A stretch of 14,002 nucleotides of DNA. It comes from Candidatus Woesearchaeota archaeon. Lineage in GTDB: Archaea; Nanobdellota; Nanobdellia; Woesearchaeales; GW2011-AR4. Made by a program: the position numbers and the translations under genes. Each line of letters begins with the position of its first letter. The stretch's first letter is position 1. Below are positions 1-8,717 of this stretch, in pieces. The DNA lies in the NCBI GenBank assembly GCA_019323655.1, contig JAHWGX010000048.1, positions 1-14,002 on the forward strand. The letters run 5' to 3'. The notes under the pieces were generated by a model that had not been told where the DNA came from, searched no databases, and saw only the letters and a program-made list of their open reading frames with translations.

Positions 1-34
1 ATATTTTAAAATCTTTTATATATTTTATAATATA

Positions 35-46
35 GGTATTTAAAGG
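35..46 (-). promoter_or_regulatory. Box A promoter for a gene beyond the left edge
   Basis: Read on the minus strand this is CCTTTAAATACC, a good archaeal TATA box flanked by AT-rich sequence. The expected transcription start about 26 bases downstream falls near position 15, so the transcript would run leftward out of the window. It lies 77 bases beyond the ileS stop codon, so the next minus-strand gene seems to be transcribed independently of ileS. That gene is not visible here. Confidence 0.55.
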
Positions 47-122
47 TTTTGTTTTTTTCTTTTTCTCCTTAATTTATCAGAAAAATCCTAGAAAATGAAA
101 AGGTATTCGGATTTATGCAGTT

Positions 123-3100
123 TCAAGCCTTGTCCATAAACAGCTCAAATTCCTGGCTTCTTATCTTTTCCTTGCTCTGGTATGCGTGTTTTTTGCTTGG
201 GCCAAGTTCGGAAATCTTCAAAATAGATGCCCCAACCTTCTCTTTTATTGCGTCATGGAAGCTGTCAAGCATCGCTCCAAGCTCCTCATCCGTTTTTATG
301 AGCAAGGAAACCCTGTCTTTTTTCTGCAGCCCTGCTTTTTTCCTTAATGCCTGTATCCTCCTAGTTAATTCGCGCGCATAGCCCTCTGCCTCAAGCTCTT
401 CATCCACTTCCCTGTTCAAGTAAACAAACCCGCTCTTAAAGGTGCCTTCTATATAAGGCTCCGGAACTTTCCTCATGATAACCAAATGTTCACGCACAAT
501 GTTCACCTTGTCCTTGCCTATTTTCAGGGTATATTTCCCGTCCTTTTCCAGATGGGCTAAAACAGTTTCAGGGCTTTCTGAAGAAAGTTTTGCTATTATC
601 TGGGGTGCCCTGTTGCCAAAATCAGGCCCCAGCTGAGAGTAATCTGCCTTGACGCTCAGTTTTATGCCCGGCAATGACTGTTGCACATCAATCTCCCTAA
701 TGTTTGTCTGCTTTTTTATTATATCCTTCATGTGCTCGACAGCTTTTACTGTCTTCTCATCTTTAGTGGCTACAACAGCTCCCTGCAGCGGCCATCTTAA
801 GCCGAGATGCAGCTTTTCCCTCAGGGCAAGCACTGTCTGGATAACCTCGCTGCTGTGCTCCATCTCCAGTTCCAGTTCCTTGTTGACAGCTTTTGCATTA
901 TGCTCGGGCCATTCATAAAAATGTATGCTTTCTTTCTCCAAACTAAACTCTTTCCTGAGGTTCTGGTAAATTTTTTCTGCTGCAAACGGAGCAACAGGCG
1001 CAAACATTTTCAGGGCCTCCATAAAAGTATGATAAACAGTATACAAAACGACTTTCCTACCCTCACCACTATTGGCTTTCTCCCTGGTCAGCTGGATGTA
1101 AGTCCTGCTTAATTTCAGGAAAAAGTCCTCAATGAGCAAAGGTATTTCATTCAGCCTGTAATCATCAAAAAGTTTTGTAGCTTTCCTTATTGTAGAGTTT
1201 AGTTTTGAAAAGATGTATTTCTCTTCTGTGGAAAATTCTTCTTTCCCGATTTTCAGCCCCTTAGGGTCTATGCCTGCATTATTAGCAAGGTCAATCAGGT
1301 AGTTGTGCAGGTTCCACAACACTGTAAGATTCCTGTACTTGACTTTCATGTCGTCAAAGTTGTAATTCAGGTCCACGCCGGGGTTTGCGCTGCTTATCAT
1401 GTAATACCTCAAGGTATCAGCGCCATATTTGCTTATGACCTCTTCCGGAAGAATATAATTTCCCAGAGACTTGCTCATCTTTCTTCCCTGCGCGTCATTG
1501 ATAAATCCATGCATATAAACAGCATTGAATGACTTATTGTTCATCGCGACCATTGAAGCGACAAACAAAAGATTAAACCATCCTCTGATCTGGTCTATGC
1601 CCTCCAAAATAAAATCTGCGGGATAAAGCCTTTCAAACAGATCTTTTTTCCTCGGAAAGTCCAGGCAGTTCCATGATGCAGACCCTGCATCTATCCACAC
1701 ATCCAGAATATCAGGAATCCTTTCTTTCTCGCTGCCGCATTTGCATTTTATCCTTACCTCATCTATCCATGGCTTATGCAGATCATCCGGGACAGTGCCT
1801 GCAAGCTTTTTCAGTTCGTCAATAGAGCCGACAACCACAAAATCATTGCATTGCCTGCATTTCCATATCGGCAAAGGGGTTCCCCAGTAGCGCTGCCTTG
1901 TGATTCCGTTATCCCTCAGGCTCGCAAGCCAATTGTCAAAATTTTTTGAGCCTGCAAAATCAGGGACCCATTTTATTTTTTTGTTCATAACCCTCATTCT
2001 GTCCTTAATGTCCTCTATTTTGAAAAACCACTGCGTTGTTATTCTGTAAACAACAGGAGTCTTGCACCTCCAGCAATGCGCATAATCATGCTCTACTCCG
2101 GTCTCTGCCAGAAGGAAGCCCTTTTTCCTTATCTCCTCGGTTATTTTCCGGTCGTCCTTTTTTGCTGTCAAGCCGCTGAATATTCCGCTTGTTTCGTCAA
2201 ACTTCCCGTTCTCAGCCAGCGTATTAAACGGAGGAATGCCGTATTTATAGCCGACTTCGTAATCCTCTGGGCCGCAGCCCGGGGCCATATGGACCAATCC
2301 AGAGCCTGATGTTGTGTCAACATACTCCTCGCTCAAAACAACTGTATGGGCTTTTTCATTTTTTTCTCCCAGCTCCTTTAATTTTGGAAAATCATTTTCA
2401 AATGGATGTGTGTATTTCAAACCCAAAAGTTTGCTTCCTTTGAATTCCTCCAGAACTGAGAATTTCTTGCCAATTAAATCTGTTATCAAAGGCTTGGACA
2501 ATAATTTCGCAACAATCCAAACCTCGTTTTCCACTTTTGCTTTTACGTAATCCATTTTTGGATTGACCATTATCCCCAGGTTAAAGGGAACTGTCCATGG
2601 TGTTGTTGTCCAGACAACTAAATACTCATTTTCTTTGCCTTTTAACGGGAACTTAACAAATATTGAGGGGTCTTTCACATTTTTGTAAACAAGCTCATGC
2701 TTCGCAAGCGATGTTGCGCACTTGCTGCACCAGTGCATTGTTTTTTCGCCTTCATACAGTCTTCCGTTTTCATAGGCTTTCTTTATCAGCCACCATTCCC
2801 CTTCCATATACTCATTCTTTACGGACTGGTAAGCATTCTCAAAATCCATCCACGCCCCTATCCTTATGAAGTCCTTGTTCATCGCCCTCATATTTTCCAG
2901 CGCAAACTCCCTGCAGGCATTTACAAACTTGGAAACTCCAAACTTAGGTATCTCATCCTTGGTTTTTATCCCCAGCTTCTTCTCAGTGCCCTGCTCTGTC
3001 GGCATGCCGTGCATGTCATAGCCGGCCCTGTCCCACACATCAAAGCCCTGCATTCTCTTGTGCCTCAGCACCATATCCTTCAGTGACTTGTTCCACGCTG

Positions 3101-3257
3101 TCCCCAAATGCACCTTTCCGGATGTGTACGGAGGCCCGTCAAGAAAGTAAAACTTCTTCTTGCCTTTATTCCTCTCTTTGGACTTTTCATATATTTTCTT
3201 GTCTTTCCAGAACTTCAAAATTTCAGGTTCCTGCATTAAAGGCTCGTATTTTTCCAT
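123..3257 (-). CDS. ileS: Isoleucyl-tRNA synthetase
   Basis: This class I aminoacyl-tRNA synthetase joins isoleucine to tRNA-Ile in the cytoplasm, using ATP. The 1044-residue length is usual for the archaeal/eukaryotic-type enzyme. The HIGH-type ATP site appears as HLGT at residues 50-53 after PPYTSGKV, and KMSKS lies at 593-597. The inserted CP1 editing domain, which hydrolyses mischarged Val-tRNA, is marked by WTTTPWT (216-222) and GSGLVHMAPG with its conserved Asp further on (about 317-335). Zinc-type Cys pairs occur at CSKC (177-180), CWRC (395-398) and CRQC (467-470). The C-terminal part is the anticodon-binding helical domain. The start at 3257 directly precedes MEKYEPL and the family's usual N-terminal region, and no ribosome binding site is visible before it. 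It stands alone, with a 234-base gap upstream. Identification is secure; only the exact start is less so. Confidence 0.97.
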   Translation of the reverse strand: MEKYEPLMQEPEILKFWKDKKIYEKSKERNKGKKKFYFLDGPPYTSGKVHLGTAWNKSLKDMVLRHKRMQGFDVWDRAGYDMHGMPTEQGTEKKLGIKTKDEIPKFGVSKFVNACREFALENMRAMNKDFIRIGAWMDFENAYQSVKNEYMEGEWWLIKKAYENGRLYEGEKTMHWCSKCATSLAKHELVYKNVKDPSIFVKFPLKGKENEYLVVWTTTPWTVPFNLGIMVNPKMDYVKAKVENEVWIVAKLLSKPLITDLIGKKFSVLEEFKGSKLLGLKYTHPFENDFPKLKELGEKNEKAHTVVLSEEYVDTTSGSGLVHMAPGCGPEDYEVGYKYGIPPFNTLAENGKFDETSGIFSGLTAKKDDRKITEEIRKKGFLLAETGVEHDYAHCWRCKTPVVYRITTQWFFKIEDIKDRMRVMNKKIKWVPDFAGSKNFDNWLASLRDNGITRQRYWGTPLPIWKCRQCNDFVVVGSIDELKKLAGTVPDDLHKPWIDEVRIKCKCGSEKERIPDILDVWIDAGSASWNCLDFPRKKDLFERLYPADFILEGIDQIRGWFNLLFVASMVAMNNKSFNAVYMHGFINDAQGRKMSKSLGNYILPEEVISKYGADTLRYYMISSANPGVDLNYNFDDMKVKYRNLTVLWNLHNYLIDLANNAGIDPKGLKIGKEEFSTEEKYIFSKLNSTIRKATKLFDDYRLNEIPLLIEDFFLKLSRTYIQLTREKANSGEGRKVVLYTVYHTFMEALKMFAPVAPFAAEKIYQNLRKEFSLEKESIHFYEWPEHNAKAVNKELELEMEHSSEVIQTVLALREKLHLGLRWPLQGAVVATKDEKTVKAVEHMKDIIKKQTNIREIDVQQSLPGIKLSVKADYSQLGPDFGNRAPQIIAKLSSESPETVLAHLEKDGKYTLKIGKDKVNIVREHLVIMRKVPEPYIEGTFKSGFVYLNREVDEELEAEGYARELTRRIQALRKKAGLQKKDRVSLLIKTDEELGAMLDSFHDAIKEKVGASILKISELGPSKKHAYQSKEKIRSQEFELFMDKA

Positions 3258-3491
3258 TTTTCATTGATTAATCTTTAATTTTGTTTTTGGGTTTTGCATC
3301 AATTATTTTTATTATTTTTCCAAAATTTAATTGGATTTTTTATTTTATTGTTGCCGGATCATTTTTTTCCTGGCTCTCTTAATTATTTGCCAATTAGCCA
3401 CTAATGCTGTTCCAAACTGCATACTACATTGAAGCAATCAAAAATAATAATTATGCTTACATGCAAGAAATTATCCGCCTTTTTAAATCTT
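3258..3491. other. Intergenic region between ileS and the coiled-coil gene
   Basis: I find no gene, tRNA or clear stem-loop in these 234 bases. The segment next to ileS is T-rich on the plus strand, so A-rich in the sense of the ileS leader, and should contain the ileS promoter. The best box-A candidate on the minus strand is the AATAATAAAAATAATT stretch around 3302-3317, but it is too degenerate to call. Confidence 0.4.
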
Positions 3492-3995
3492 TTACTTATT
3501 TTTGTTCTTAAGCGCATGCTCCTTTGCAAGCCCGGAAAATATGCTGCTCAGGCTAAAAAGCACATTTTTCTGCCTGTTGTAAAGCTCATCAAGCTTCTTA
3601 TGCTTTTCCTTGAAGTCCTGCTCCAGAGAAATTTTCACATCCAGGCTAAGGCCGCTTTTCAGCAGGCCCGCATGCAGCTGCTCCAGCTGGTCTATTTTGG
3701 TTTTTAGGCTTTCCAGCTCGGAGATTATGGAGCTGATGCTGCTGTACTCATTTTTTAAGATGTTGTTTATCGCCTTGTTTGCTACTGTATTGTCCTTGAT
3801 AACAACAGCTGCCCTGAGCCACCCGACATTGTAGCTAAGGCTGTTAAGCCTCCCCAAAATTTCCTGCTTTTCCTTTATCTCAGAAATAAGAATCCTCGCC
3901 CTGACAAAGACATCATTTTCAACATACATTGAGTTTTCCGGATCAAAGAGGCTGCTTTTCTCAAGCTCCTCCAAAACAATATCAAATTCATACAA
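3492..3995 (-). CDS. Unrecognised coiled-coil protein, start uncertain
   Basis: I do not recognise this family. The 167-residue version begins at a TTG codon. It is rich in Leu, Glu, Lys and Ser, with no signal peptide and no membrane helix. Heptad-like helical stretches run over about residues 40-60 (EIKEKQEILGRLNSL) and 90-155 (ISELESLKTKIDQLEQL onward), which suggests an elongated coiled-coil or helical bundle. It ends in a Lys/Asn-rich tail. The same frame stays open upstream to a stop at 4119-4121 and encodes 41 more codons with similar charged, helical character. That stretch holds no ATG, GTG or TTG. A box A at 4134-4143 predicts transcription from about 4113, more than 100 bases before the TTG, so the TTG may not be the true start. 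An AUA codon at 4101-4103 (followed by KEAVKIGVSD) would give about 203 residues. The gene itself is likely real; its N-terminus is unresolved. Confidence 0.65.
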   Translation of the reverse strand: MYEFDIVLEELEKSSLFDPENSMYVENDVFVRARILISEIKEKQEILGRLNSLSYNVGWLRAAVVIKDNTVANKAINNILKNEYSSISSIISELESLKTKIDQLEQLHAGLLKSGLSLDVKISLEQDFKEKHKKLDELYNRQKNVLFSLSSIFSGLAKEHALKNKNK

Positions 3996-4133
3996 CTCCC
4001 TTAATTCCTCTTTTGTCTCTTCAAAGCCTCTGATTTTAAAATTCGCCTTATCCCCTAAATTGTTTATGTGGTCAGATACGCCTATTTTTACCGCCTCTTT
4101 TATTAAGTTCTTATATCTTTAGCTAAGAACTAC

Positions 4134-4143
4134 TATTTATAAT
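4134..4143 (-). promoter_or_regulatory. Box A promoter of the coiled-coil gene
   Basis: The minus strand reads ATTATAAATA, close to the archaeal TATA consensus. A start of transcription about 26 bases downstream would fall near 4113, at the very beginning of the open frame that continues into the coiled-coil gene. This position argues that translation starts near 4103 rather than at the TTG at 3995. Confidence 0.55.
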
Positions 4144-4175
4144 CTTCTTTTTAGATTGGCTGTTTTTAAGCTTTT

Positions 4176-4238
4176 AAAAGTAAGTACAATATTTTTTCTT
4201 TGTTTGAACTGATATTTTCAACTGAACAAAAGTAAGTA
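4176..4238. repeat. Pair of 11-base direct repeats, AAAAGTAAGTA
   Basis: AAAAGTAAGTA occurs at 4176-4186 and again at 4228-4238, 52 bases apart, in the gap downstream of the membrane-protein gene. A 10-base palindrome, CTTTTAAAAG (4171-4180), overlaps the first copy. On the minus strand the copies read TACTTACTTTT, T-rich enough that they could help end transcription of the membrane-protein gene. No function is shown. Confidence 0.4.
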
Positions 4239-4243
4239 TAAGC

Positions 4244-5866
4244 TCATATTAAGGTTGTTAGCAAAAATTGTGAAATTAAAGTAAAAACAACAAATAAAAC
4301 ACTAAATAAAACAATAAATTTCATGATTTTTCTGTTATTATAATGCCCCCACACAAGAGGGGCAAGTAATAAAATCATGGGAATGTAGATTAGTCCTACT
4401 AAAAGACAAAGCCACCACCATAAAAAATCTATGCCCGGGAAGTCTCCAATTTCAAAGACAATAAAGACAAGCCAAAAACCTGCTAATAAGACAAAAATCA
4501 TAAAAGAGATAAGTGCTGTTCTCCTTAGAACTTTCCAGAAAGGGGTATTGCTAGGCTGGGAAATTTTTAATCCAGCAAAATTTTTATCTATTTTGAACTT
4601 ATACGCCGCAATAGAAAAACCTATTAAAGTTGAAAAGTTGAATAAGCCTAATAAAACAAATTTTAATTTTGAAATTTTATTGTCTTTGAATATAATTAAA
4701 CCCGCGGTTAAACTTGCCAAGCAAGAGCACAAAATGAAGAATGGCAAACCGTAAAATAGTTTATGTTTCTCTGTGAAATAACCCTCAACAAAAAACCCTG
4801 CAAATTTCACTTTCAACGGAGTGGAAACTTCCATCCACAAGTCATCCTTCAGATACTCCGAATTAGAATCTATTTTGATTTTGGTGTAAGTTATGCCCTC
4901 AACTAAAAAACCTCGTTCTTTTCCAAATACCCCTCCATAATATCCTTGGAAGTATTTAATTGGTCTTTTATCATAGCCCACGAAGAAGCCTTCTAATTCC
5001 TCAGAATCACCTACACCATCTCCATAAAAATAATTTACTTGGGTATTGGACTTTATTCCAGCGTATAACCTTGGCTTTACAAAATCCAAAACGTAAATGG
5101 CTATTGGAATTTTCCTATCCCCATAAACAGATGTTAATTTTAAGGGATAGTATATACTATCAGTGGGGAATGTTATAAACACTCCTATCGGATTTCCTAA
5201 CAATGCTCTTTCTGTTTTATCACTAATCCCCTCCTGATTAAATTTTTCGATATCAGAAATCCAAGAAACAACAAAAGAATATTCCTGACCTGTATATTCC
5301 TCCAAAATTGATTGGGAAGCTTCTGGCAAATTCAAGCCTTTATCAATCAAATAATTTTTTAAAGAAAGGCTATCTGAAGCAGAAACCAATTCCGTAGTAA
5401 GCCCCATCTTTTCAATACTTTCATAAATCGTCACTCCTAAGGCTGTGTCAACTGCTCTAAAAGAACCCATTCTTCCACCCGTAATTATCCATAAAGGAAG
5501 AGTATAGATTTGAGTCAGTCTCATTGTAGTAAACACTTCAGATATAGACTTGTCTGCTTTTTCTTCCACATCATGACCAGAAAGCTGTGGAAAGCCTTTG
5601 ATAATATTAATTACTGTTTTATCTGGTTCTGCAGGAACTGGGAAAATCCAGACTGCTTTTTCTCCTCTTAATTCTTCGCTAGTATCAACTGTTAAAATCA
5701 TATGTTGGAATCCATCCTTATAATTTATTGCGCATAATTGTTGCTCTTCATCGAATAGACCCCACATATCTTGATCATAAACATGTACCATACCATCAGC
5801 AGATACAGAAGCAATAAGTAAACTAAAAAGAAAAATAGGTATAATAAGGGTAAGTACTTTTTTCAT
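4244..5866 (-). CDS. DUF2330-like secreted-domain membrane protein
   Basis: This 540-residue protein starts with a signal peptide (MKK, hydrophobic core, likely cleavage after VSA at about residue 23). A long extracytoplasmic region of about 345 residues follows, then five predicted membrane helices near 372-393, 402-421, 450-472, 480-506 and 515-539. The early QQLCAINYKDG and VWIFPVPAEP (about residues 72-81) resemble the DUF2330 pattern, in which a sensed or displayed domain carries a W-x-(F/L)-P-V-P core. No biochemical role is known for that family, so function stays open. I prefer this start over the ATG at 5902 because AGAGGT lies 6 bases before it and the box A at 5903-5911 overlaps the earlier ATG. 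Base composition is noticeably AT-richer than in ileS or polB (hand counts: 17 of 60 and 23 of 60 G+C at 5341 and 5041, against 27 of 60 at 1741), which hints at a different origin. Confidence 0.8.
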   Translation of the reverse strand: MKKVLTLIIPIFLFSLLIASVSADGMVHVYDQDMWGLFDEEQQLCAINYKDGFQHMILTVDTSEELRGEKAVWIFPVPAEPDKTVINIIKGFPQLSGHDVEEKADKSISEVFTTMRLTQIYTLPLWIITGGRMGSFRAVDTALGVTIYESIEKMGLTTELVSASDSLSLKNYLIDKGLNLPEASQSILEEYTGQEYSFVVSWISDIEKFNQEGISDKTERALLGNPIGVFITFPTDSIYYPLKLTSVYGDRKIPIAIYVLDFVKPRLYAGIKSNTQVNYFYGDGVGDSEELEGFFVGYDKRPIKYFQGYYGGVFGKERGFLVEGITYTKIKIDSNSEYLKDDLWMEVSTPLKVKFAGFFVEGYFTEKHKLFYGLPFFILCSCLASLTAGLIIFKDNKISKLKFVLLGLFNFSTLIGFSIAAYKFKIDKNFAGLKISQPSNTPFWKVLRRTALISFMIFVLLAGFWLVFIVFEIGDFPGIDFLWWWLCLLVGLIYIPMILLLAPLVWGHYNNRKIMKFIVLFSVLFVVFTLISQFLLTTLI

Positions 5867-5902
5867 GCAAAACCTCTTTAGAATTAAAAATGAGAGAAAC
5901 AT

Positions 5903-5911
5903 TATTTAAAA
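5903..5911 (-). promoter_or_regulatory. Box A promoter of the DUF2330-like gene
   Basis: The minus strand reads TTTTAAATA. Transcription would begin near 5881, giving a leader of about 15 bases that contains AGAGGT before the ATG at 5866. The site sits in the short gap after the polB stop (5924-5926), so this gene is probably not simply read through from polB. Confidence 0.6.
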
Positions 5912-5923
5912 CTTTCTGAAAGA

Positions 5924-8383
5924 TTATCCAAAGAACCCCTCGAGTTTTGTCTGATCCTTTGTCTCAAGCAAATCTTCTTTGGTATAGCCAAGAACATTGA
6001 AAATCCTCTCAACAGCCGGAACAACCTGGTTTTTTATGTAATAATCAGGGTCGTAGCTGTTCTCCTTCACTTCTTCCGGTATCTTTGAGCGGTTTCTTAT
6101 TATGTCATTCCCCTGCAGGACAACAAACCTTATCATCGAGCCCGGGCCTATAGGCACCCCTTTGTTTTTCAGCCTTTGCGCAACAGCAACATGCGGCCCT
6201 TTTGCATCATACTCTGAAATCTCCTTCTGCAGCTGCGTGTGTATTATAACCTTGTCAAGCGGTATTTTTCTGTTCCTCAGCTCATCAACAGCCCTCTTTA
6301 CATAATCAAGGGCTTTTTTATTGTTATGCTCCTTCAGTATTATCTCCAGGACTTTTTCCTGCACCTCTTTCGCAATCATAGACCAGTTTCTTCTGACGCT
6401 TTCAAAGCCCTTTATTTTTAATGTTCCCTCTTCAGAGAAAAGAGCGTATTTTTTCTTGGCTCCAAAAGCGCCTATCTTGGCTGACACAAAAATTCCAGAA
6501 GGGTAAAAGCCCTCGAATTCCAGCTCCATCAGCCCGGGAAGCTCCTGGTTAATGTTCTCCAAAAATTTCTTGGAGTCTTCCTTTGTCTTTTCATCAAGTG
6601 TTATGAATATGGAGTCTGTATCAGAGTAGATTACCTTAAAGCCCGACTTTTGCGCTTTTTCAATGACGTCCTTTATGTAATGCCTGCCAAAAGCTGTTGT
6701 TGCCTGCGCGCATTCCAGGGAATACCACCTTGCAGCAAAAAAACCGAGGTAGCCGTAAAAAGAATTTGCAAGAAGCTTCAGGCTGTTTTGCCTTGCATCC
6801 AGTACTGCAAACTTCTCGTCTGCCTGGTCCTTCATTATCCCCTTGACCCTTGTCCTCCTTGTTATCAGGTCCTCTATCAGCGTTGGTATGAAGCCTTTCT
6901 TTTTTTTGCAGTACCAGATTTTTTTATTGCCATCCAAAGGCACTGGTTTTGACTCCTCCCCGCAGCAGCTGCAGTTTATTGTTCCCGGAGATATGTTATG
7001 CGAGCTTATTATCGTCGGATACAGGCTGCGGTAGTCAAAAACAACAATGTTGTTGTATAAGCCGGGAATAGGCTCAAAAACAAAAGCGCCCTTATAAGTC
7101 TGCAGCCTTCTCCTCATAATCTCGTCGTTCGACGGCTTATTGGGGGCTATTTCATTAAAGTTTGGGGCCTGCCTCAGCAGGTACCACTCAACCAGCTGGG
7201 AAAATCCCATCCTGTTTATGTCATAGATGGTAAGGCCTGTTATTTTCACCATTTCGCTTATTATGGGCATTAATTTTTCAGCAAGGTTGTAAGAGAGCCT
7301 GGCATCATTCAGGTTGTATTCGCAGAATCTGTTGATTTCCGTTTCATTGTCCCAAGCCTCTGAAAGCTCGTTTAAGTCCACATCGTGCTTTGTTTCCCCA
7401 AGCAGCTCAGAGGCCACAGCATTCAGGTTGTAGGTTTCTGTTTCAAGCGTTCCAGATATTATTTTCCTTATGAACTTGAATATGTCCAGATGGGTTATTC
7501 CCGTGATTTGCGATGTAACAACTTTTCCCCTGCTGACTCTCAGTTCTGAAAAGTCAAGGCCTATGCCAAGCTTTATTTTATACTTGTCAGCGCGGGCTTT
7601 TATGTAGGGCATATCAAAGCCGTCGGAAAAATATCCTGTTAAAATATCCGGCTTGTAGCTCTCAATCACCTCCGCAAATTTTTCTATAAGCTCTGACTCG
7701 CTGTCAACAAAATCCACATAATCCAGCTCTGTCTTGAAGTGCTTCCAGACCAAAACTTTCCGGAAATCCTTTGAATAGAAGGAGATCATTATTATGGGGT
7801 TTTTTCCCGGCTCAATTTCCTTGTACGGAGGGGTATAAGTTTCGATATCAAAAGAAAGAATTTTTGGCTCAAGAAAGGTTTCAGTCCCAAAAGGCTCTAT
7901 TTTAGCAGCTTTGAAAGCCGGCACTTTAAGCTTTTGCGGGACAAATTCCCCCTCAGCCTCGTAAAGCGTCAAAGGCACGATGTTATTGTCTATCAGGAAC
8001 CTTTTTACAAACAGAATGTCATTCTCGTTTATTGACTCTATGCTGCTCCAGTTTTTCAGCTCTTCCCTTATCACGGGAACATCCCTTGGAAGCTTTACAA
8101 AAACCTTTATAGCATTGACATCCCTGCCAAGATATCTCTTTTTTACTGTCTCTGCCCCTGTTACAGAGCTGGTTTCATTGTTCCTTTCAACTTCTAAGCT
8201 TTTTAATTCATCGCTTATGTCAAAGCCCTCTTTTGGTATAACATAAAAGTAAGGCTCAAAAGTGTCGTAAAGTACGCATATCTGCTTATTGTCAGATGTC
8301 CTTCCAAACAAATGTATTACCGGCTTATCCCCCATAACCTTATACATCGCGTCTAAGGGAAAGAACCTCACTTTATCTGCCAT
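5924..8383 (-). CDS. polB: Archaeal family B DNA polymerase with PIP box
   Basis: This 819-residue replicative DNA polymerase has an N-terminal 3'-5' proofreading domain and a C-terminal polymerase domain. Exonuclease motif I is DIET (179-182) and motif III is YNLND (356-360). Motif II is FSDGFD (252-257), keeping the Asp but with Phe where the family usually has Asn. Polymerase motif A is DYRSLYP (from Asp450), motif B is KLLANSFYG (536-544) and motif C is YSDTDS (586-591), giving catalytic Asp450, Asp588 and Asp590. KKKYALF is at 643-649. A Cys-rich loop (CSCC near 471-474 and C492) lies after motif A, as in other archaeal enzymes. The C-terminus QTKLEGFF (811-818) is a textbook PIP box for binding the PCNA clamp. 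The box A just upstream puts the transcription start almost on the ATG, so the message is probably leaderless. Confidence 0.97.
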   Translation of the reverse strand: MADKVRFFPLDAMYKVMGDKPVIHLFGRTSDNKQICVLYDTFEPYFYVIPKEGFDISDELKSLEVERNNETSSVTGAETVKKRYLGRDVNAIKVFVKLPRDVPVIREELKNWSSIESINENDILFVKRFLIDNNIVPLTLYEAEGEFVPQKLKVPAFKAAKIEPFGTETFLEPKILSFDIETYTPPYKEIEPGKNPIIMISFYSKDFRKVLVWKHFKTELDYVDFVDSESELIEKFAEVIESYKPDILTGYFSDGFDMPYIKARADKYKIKLGIGLDFSELRVSRGKVVTSQITGITHLDIFKFIRKIISGTLETETYNLNAVASELLGETKHDVDLNELSEAWDNETEINRFCEYNLNDARLSYNLAEKLMPIISEMVKITGLTIYDINRMGFSQLVEWYLLRQAPNFNEIAPNKPSNDEIMRRRLQTYKGAFVFEPIPGLYNNIVVFDYRSLYPTIISSHNISPGTINCSCCGEESKPVPLDGNKKIWYCKKKKGFIPTLIEDLITRRTRVKGIMKDQADEKFAVLDARQNSLKLLANSFYGYLGFFAARWYSLECAQATTAFGRHYIKDVIEKAQKSGFKVIYSDTDSIFITLDEKTKEDSKKFLENINQELPGLMELEFEGFYPSGIFVSAKIGAFGAKKKYALFSEEGTLKIKGFESVRRNWSMIAKEVQEKVLEIILKEHNNKKALDYVKRAVDELRNRKIPLDKVIIHTQLQKEISEYDAKGPHVAVAQRLKNKGVPIGPGSMIRFVVLQGNDIIRNRSKIPEEVKENSYDPDYYIKNQVVPAVERIFNVLGYTKEDLLETKDQTKLEGFFG

Positions 8384-8403
8384 GCCCCATAGTATAGCTT
8401 ATC

Positions 8404-8416
8404 AATTTATAAAATT
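8404..8416 (-). promoter_or_regulatory. Box A promoter of polB
   Basis: The minus strand reads AATTTTATAAATT, containing TTTATAAA-like box-A sequence. With its centre near 8410, the predicted start of transcription falls at about 8384, next to the polB ATG at 8383. No ribosome binding site precedes the ATG, which agrees with a leaderless message. Confidence 0.6.
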
Positions 8417-8527
8417 GTCGGGATTTCTATTAAACTCAAGTAATTTATTAAGTACACTTCCTAATGTTGCATTTCACTATTTTTTATTCTGCTCCGCAAT
8501 TTTAGTGCGAGGCTTCGCTGCCCTGCC

Positions 8528-8555
8528 ATGCACAAAAATCGGAGATTTTTGGCAT
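8528..8555. repeat. Stem-loop 1 in the polB-grx gap
   Basis: AAAAATC (8534-8540) pairs perfectly with GATTTTT (8544-8550) around a GGA loop. The stem extends outward past a short mismatch with ATGC (8528-8531) against GCAT (8552-8555). It is a compact hairpin with no coding explanation. Confidence 0.7.
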
Positions 8556-8558
8556 CCC

Positions 8559-8693
8559 GTTCGCTTTGCTCAGGGACATCGCTCCGCCCCGCTTATTAAA
8601 ATCTATGATTTTCATGATACTGCAATAAGTACAAGGCGAAATTTAGTGGCAGGACAAATTTCGCCGAGTGTAAATTTTGTGAGCGAAGCGAAC
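8559..8693. repeat. Outer inverted repeat, 13 of 14 bases paired
   Basis: GTTCGCTTTGCTCA at 8559-8572 is matched by TGAGCGAAGCGAAC at 8680-8693, its reverse complement except for one position. The arms enclose about 107 bases that contain stem-loop 2, so the two form a nested structure. Matching arms at this distance would be expected of a folded RNA or of a small element with inverted ends. Confidence 0.7.
8635..8665. repeat. Stem-loop 2, perfect 10-base stem
   Basis: GGCGAAATTT (8635-8644) and AAATTTCGCC (8656-8665) are exact reverse complements around an 11-base loop, AGTGGCAGGAC. The loop's TGGCAGG (8647-8653) is also the reverse complement of CCTGCCA at 8522-8528, so a long-range interaction across the region is possible. 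Confidence 0.75.
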
Positions 8694-8717
8694 AGTTTGA
8701 TTTCTTTAAATTTTAAT

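Noticed and set aside
5867..5902. Earlier in-frame ATG at 5902 as the start of the DUF2330-like gene
   Set aside because: It overlaps the box A, and the later ATG has AGAGGT upstream and directly begins a normal signal peptide.
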